IMG/VR virus record: IMGVR_UViG_3300044732_000562
Location: 1-54,161 of that record
Reading direction: 5' to 3' (one strand)
Source: a virus
Length of the DNA stretch: 54,161 nt
The notes beneath the pieces are model-generated. The model was not told where the DNA came from. It was given only the letters and a program-made list of their open reading frames with translations, and made no database searches. Made by a program: the position numbers and the translations under genes. Below are positions 52,543 to 54,161 of the stretch, one piece after another. Position 1 is the stretch's first letter; every line of letters begins with the position of its first letter.

Positions 52543-54161
52543 ATGATAAGAGATGTATTTTATTACGGTAATAAACCTAACGCACACCCCCGAGAAAAAC
52601 ATGCAATTGATTTAGCTGACGCTAGACAGCAATGTACTACAGAACATTTTTGGATAATCAATGAATATTGTGATTATACTAAATTTGATTGGGATTGGGA
52701 TTTTGATTTTTTACCTGATGACGAAGTTTGGACTAGCGAATATAATAACGTATGGCCAAGCAACCGTCATAAAGATAGTGGTACATGGTTATGTCCAAAA
52801 CAAGATATTGATACTATTATATATCGTGCTGATGTTGAACCTATATATAGAAAAAACATTAAAAATGATAATTGGGTAATATTAGAAAAAATAGATGAAT
52901 TAAAATTTGATTTTAGTTGGGAGCCCGATCCATACGATCCTCCCTACATATATAAATGGGGTTGCAAATTCTACCCGACAGAACTTAAACATTGTGTAGA
53001 ATATCATGTTGAAGGTGCTACTACTGTAAAATACATGTACGATGATGTAGAATTATTACCTGAATGGGACAAGTGGAAAATATGGAAATCTATAGATAAG
53101 TCTACATTTGACTTTAGCTGGAGACCAGATCCAAATGAACCCGCATACATCTATGTATTTGGTAATACACTATATCCTGGTGAAATTATGCCAACTGTTG
53201 AGTATCATGTACCAGGAGCTACTAAACGAAAATATATTAACGATGATTCAATGAAGGCAGAGTTATTGCCCAACAGTGCTAGATTTACTCATTTAGAAAA
53301 TAGTGATGGAATAGACTATTCATGGCAACCTGACCCTTATAGTCCTCCATTTATATATGCATGGGGGAATCAATGGAATAACCCTGCAGATAAAATTTCT
53401 ATTCAATATGTTGTTGAAGGTGCAACAGAATATAAGTACATGGAAGAACGTGCTACACGTAAACAGTGTATGGATAATTGGGAAATACCTCCGTATGTTA
53501 TAAAAAATAGTTTTGATTTTAGTTGGGAACCTAATCCTAATGATCCTCCCTACATATATCAATTTGGAACGGTACATCAAAAAACAGGTGGACCTAGATA
53601 TGTAGTTCCCGGTGCAACAGAAATTAAATATATAGATGTTATTAGAGCAGAAGTTATAGCTTGGAGATTTACCAATTGGTTAATACCTGGAAATGTGGAT
53701 CAAAAATTATTTGATTTTAGTTGGCACCCGGATAGTACTGAATCTCCCTATATCTATCAATTCCCTAGTCCCTGGAGTAAAACAGGTGGACCTAAATTCA
53801 CTGTAGAGGGTGCTACAGAAATAAAATATTTAGATTATCCTATTGCAACAGTTAAACAAGATATGACTCATTGGTCTATTCCAGCCGGCCTAGATTCTAG
53901 TGAGTTTGATTTTAGTTGGCATCCTGATATTAACGATGATCCTTTTGTATATCAATTTGGCACACAATGGCAAAAGACAGACGGTCCTATATTTACAGCA
54001 CCGGGCTGTAATGAAAATACTCCCGTAAAATATATGGATATACTTAAAGCCAAACGTATTTCTGATAAAACAAATTGGGATATACCTGTTAACGTAGAAG
54101 AATTTGATTACAGTTGGCATCCGGATTCAACTGAACCTGCCTATATCTATCAGTTTTCAAG
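52543..54161 (+). CDS. Partial gene: protein with seven tandem FDFSW repeats (runs off window)
   Basis: An open frame from ATG 52543 to the window end, at least 539 codons without a stop. Residues 1-120 start MIRDVFYYGNKPNAHPREKH, contain EHFWIINEYCDYTKFDWDWDFDFLPDDEVW and are aromatic and acidic. From residue 122 come seven repeats beginning [FI]-D-[FY]-S-W-x-P-[DN], with P-[PA]-[YF]-[IV]-Y next and V-x-G-A-T-x-x-K-Y-[MIL] later. They start at 52906, 53107, 53311, 53512, 53710, 53905 and 54103 (65-68 codon period); the last is cut by the edge. No visible ribosome site precedes the ATG, so the start is less sure. Function unknown. Repeats of this kind suit binding or scaffolding rather than catalysis; the place after an epimerase and a transferase hints at a glycan link. 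Confidence 0.85.
   Translation, partial: MIRDVFYYGNKPNAHPREKHAIDLADARQQCTTEHFWIINEYCDYTKFDWDWDFDFLPDDEVWTSEYNNVWPSNRHKDSGTWLCPKQDIDTIIYRADVEPIYRKNIKNDNWVILEKIDELKFDFSWEPDPYDPPYIYKWGCKFYPTELKHCVEYHVEGATTVKYMYDDVELLPEWDKWKIWKSIDKSTFDFSWRPDPNEPAYIYVFGNTLYPGEIMPTVEYHVPGATKRKYINDDSMKAELLPNSARFTHLENSDGIDYSWQPDPYSPPFIYAWGNQWNNPADKISIQYVVEGATEYKYMEERATRKQCMDNWEIPPYVIKNSFDFSWEPNPNDPPYIYQFGTVHQKTGGPRYVVPGATEIKYIDVIRAEVIAWRFTNWLIPGNVDQKLFDFSWHPDSTESPYIYQFPSPWSKTGGPKFTVEGATEIKYLDYPIATVKQDMTHWSIPAGLDSSEFDFSWHPDINDDPFVYQFGTQWQKTDGPIFTAPGCNENTPVKYMDILKAKRISDKTNWDIPVNVEEFDYSWHPDSTEPAYIYQFS

Noticed and set aside
52661-52879. 72-codon hydrophobic plus-strand frame
   Set aside because: Out-of-frame shadow of the repeat gene starting at 52543, whose frame stays open and carries regular repeats.

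Overview
The window is part of the genome of a contractile-tailed, T4-like (gp55/gp46/gp47 lineage) double-stranded DNA phage. The evidence is a T4-type late sigma factor, a Rad50/Mre11-like recombination nuclease pair, and a T4-type baseplate gene order: gp48/54-like, gp53, hub-like, gp5-like, gp25, gp6, then a giant protein in the gp7 position. The DNA is AT-rich, genes are tightly packed with ATGA or TAATG overlaps, and there is no host housekeeping gene, tRNA, transposase, integrase or CRISPR array. The host cannot be read from the sequence. The style of the accessory genes (radical SAM enzymes, glycosyltransferases, modular tail proteins) resembles aquatic myoviruses; that is an inference.

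Layout. (1) 1-5142, minus strand: a hairpin-rich segment that may be a structured RNA at the left edge, a PD-(D/E)XK nuclease, gp46-like, a small coupled gene, gp47-like, and the late sigma factor gp55-like. (2) 5143-5259: divergent control region with a sigma70-like promoter to the left, a 9-bp hairpin, and a GATAAATA late-promoter box to the right. (3) 5260-16461, plus: baseplate genes. (4) 16487-34843: one uninterrupted 6118-codon virion protein with two predicted seven-bladed propellers and many repeated beta modules. (5) 34859-38157: small structural and fibre-type genes, including an easily missed 50-aa ORF. (6) 38154-54161: an accessory cluster that continues past the window. It holds three GT-A-like glycosyltransferases, five radical SAM proteins, a PLP-aminotransferase-like protein, an SGNH hydrolase, a 37-aa ORF, a carbamoyltransferase, a second glycosyltransferase-like family, an extended SDR epimerase/dehydratase, and a partial gene with seven tandem aromatic-acidic repeats.

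How it works together. gp55-like sigma probably reads the (G/C/T)(A/C)TAAATA boxes found ahead of gp48/54, gp25, gp6, the fibre gene and others, switching on the rightward virion operon. The rightward accessory cluster directly follows the fibre genes and seems to be expressed late with them. Its enzyme set (sugar-nucleotide editing, amination, carbamoylation, acyl removal or transfer, glycosyl transfer, radical chemistry) fits synthesis and attachment of a modified glycan or peptide-glycan to virion or cell surface.

Most interesting observations: a 1.8-kb SGNH/37-aa/carbamoyltransferase cassette bounded by an exact 28-nt direct repeat whose second copy still encodes, in frame, an alternative C-terminus of the upstream radical SAM gene; the five-enzyme radical SAM cluster; the seven-repeat protein at the right edge; and the dense series of hairpins at the left edge.
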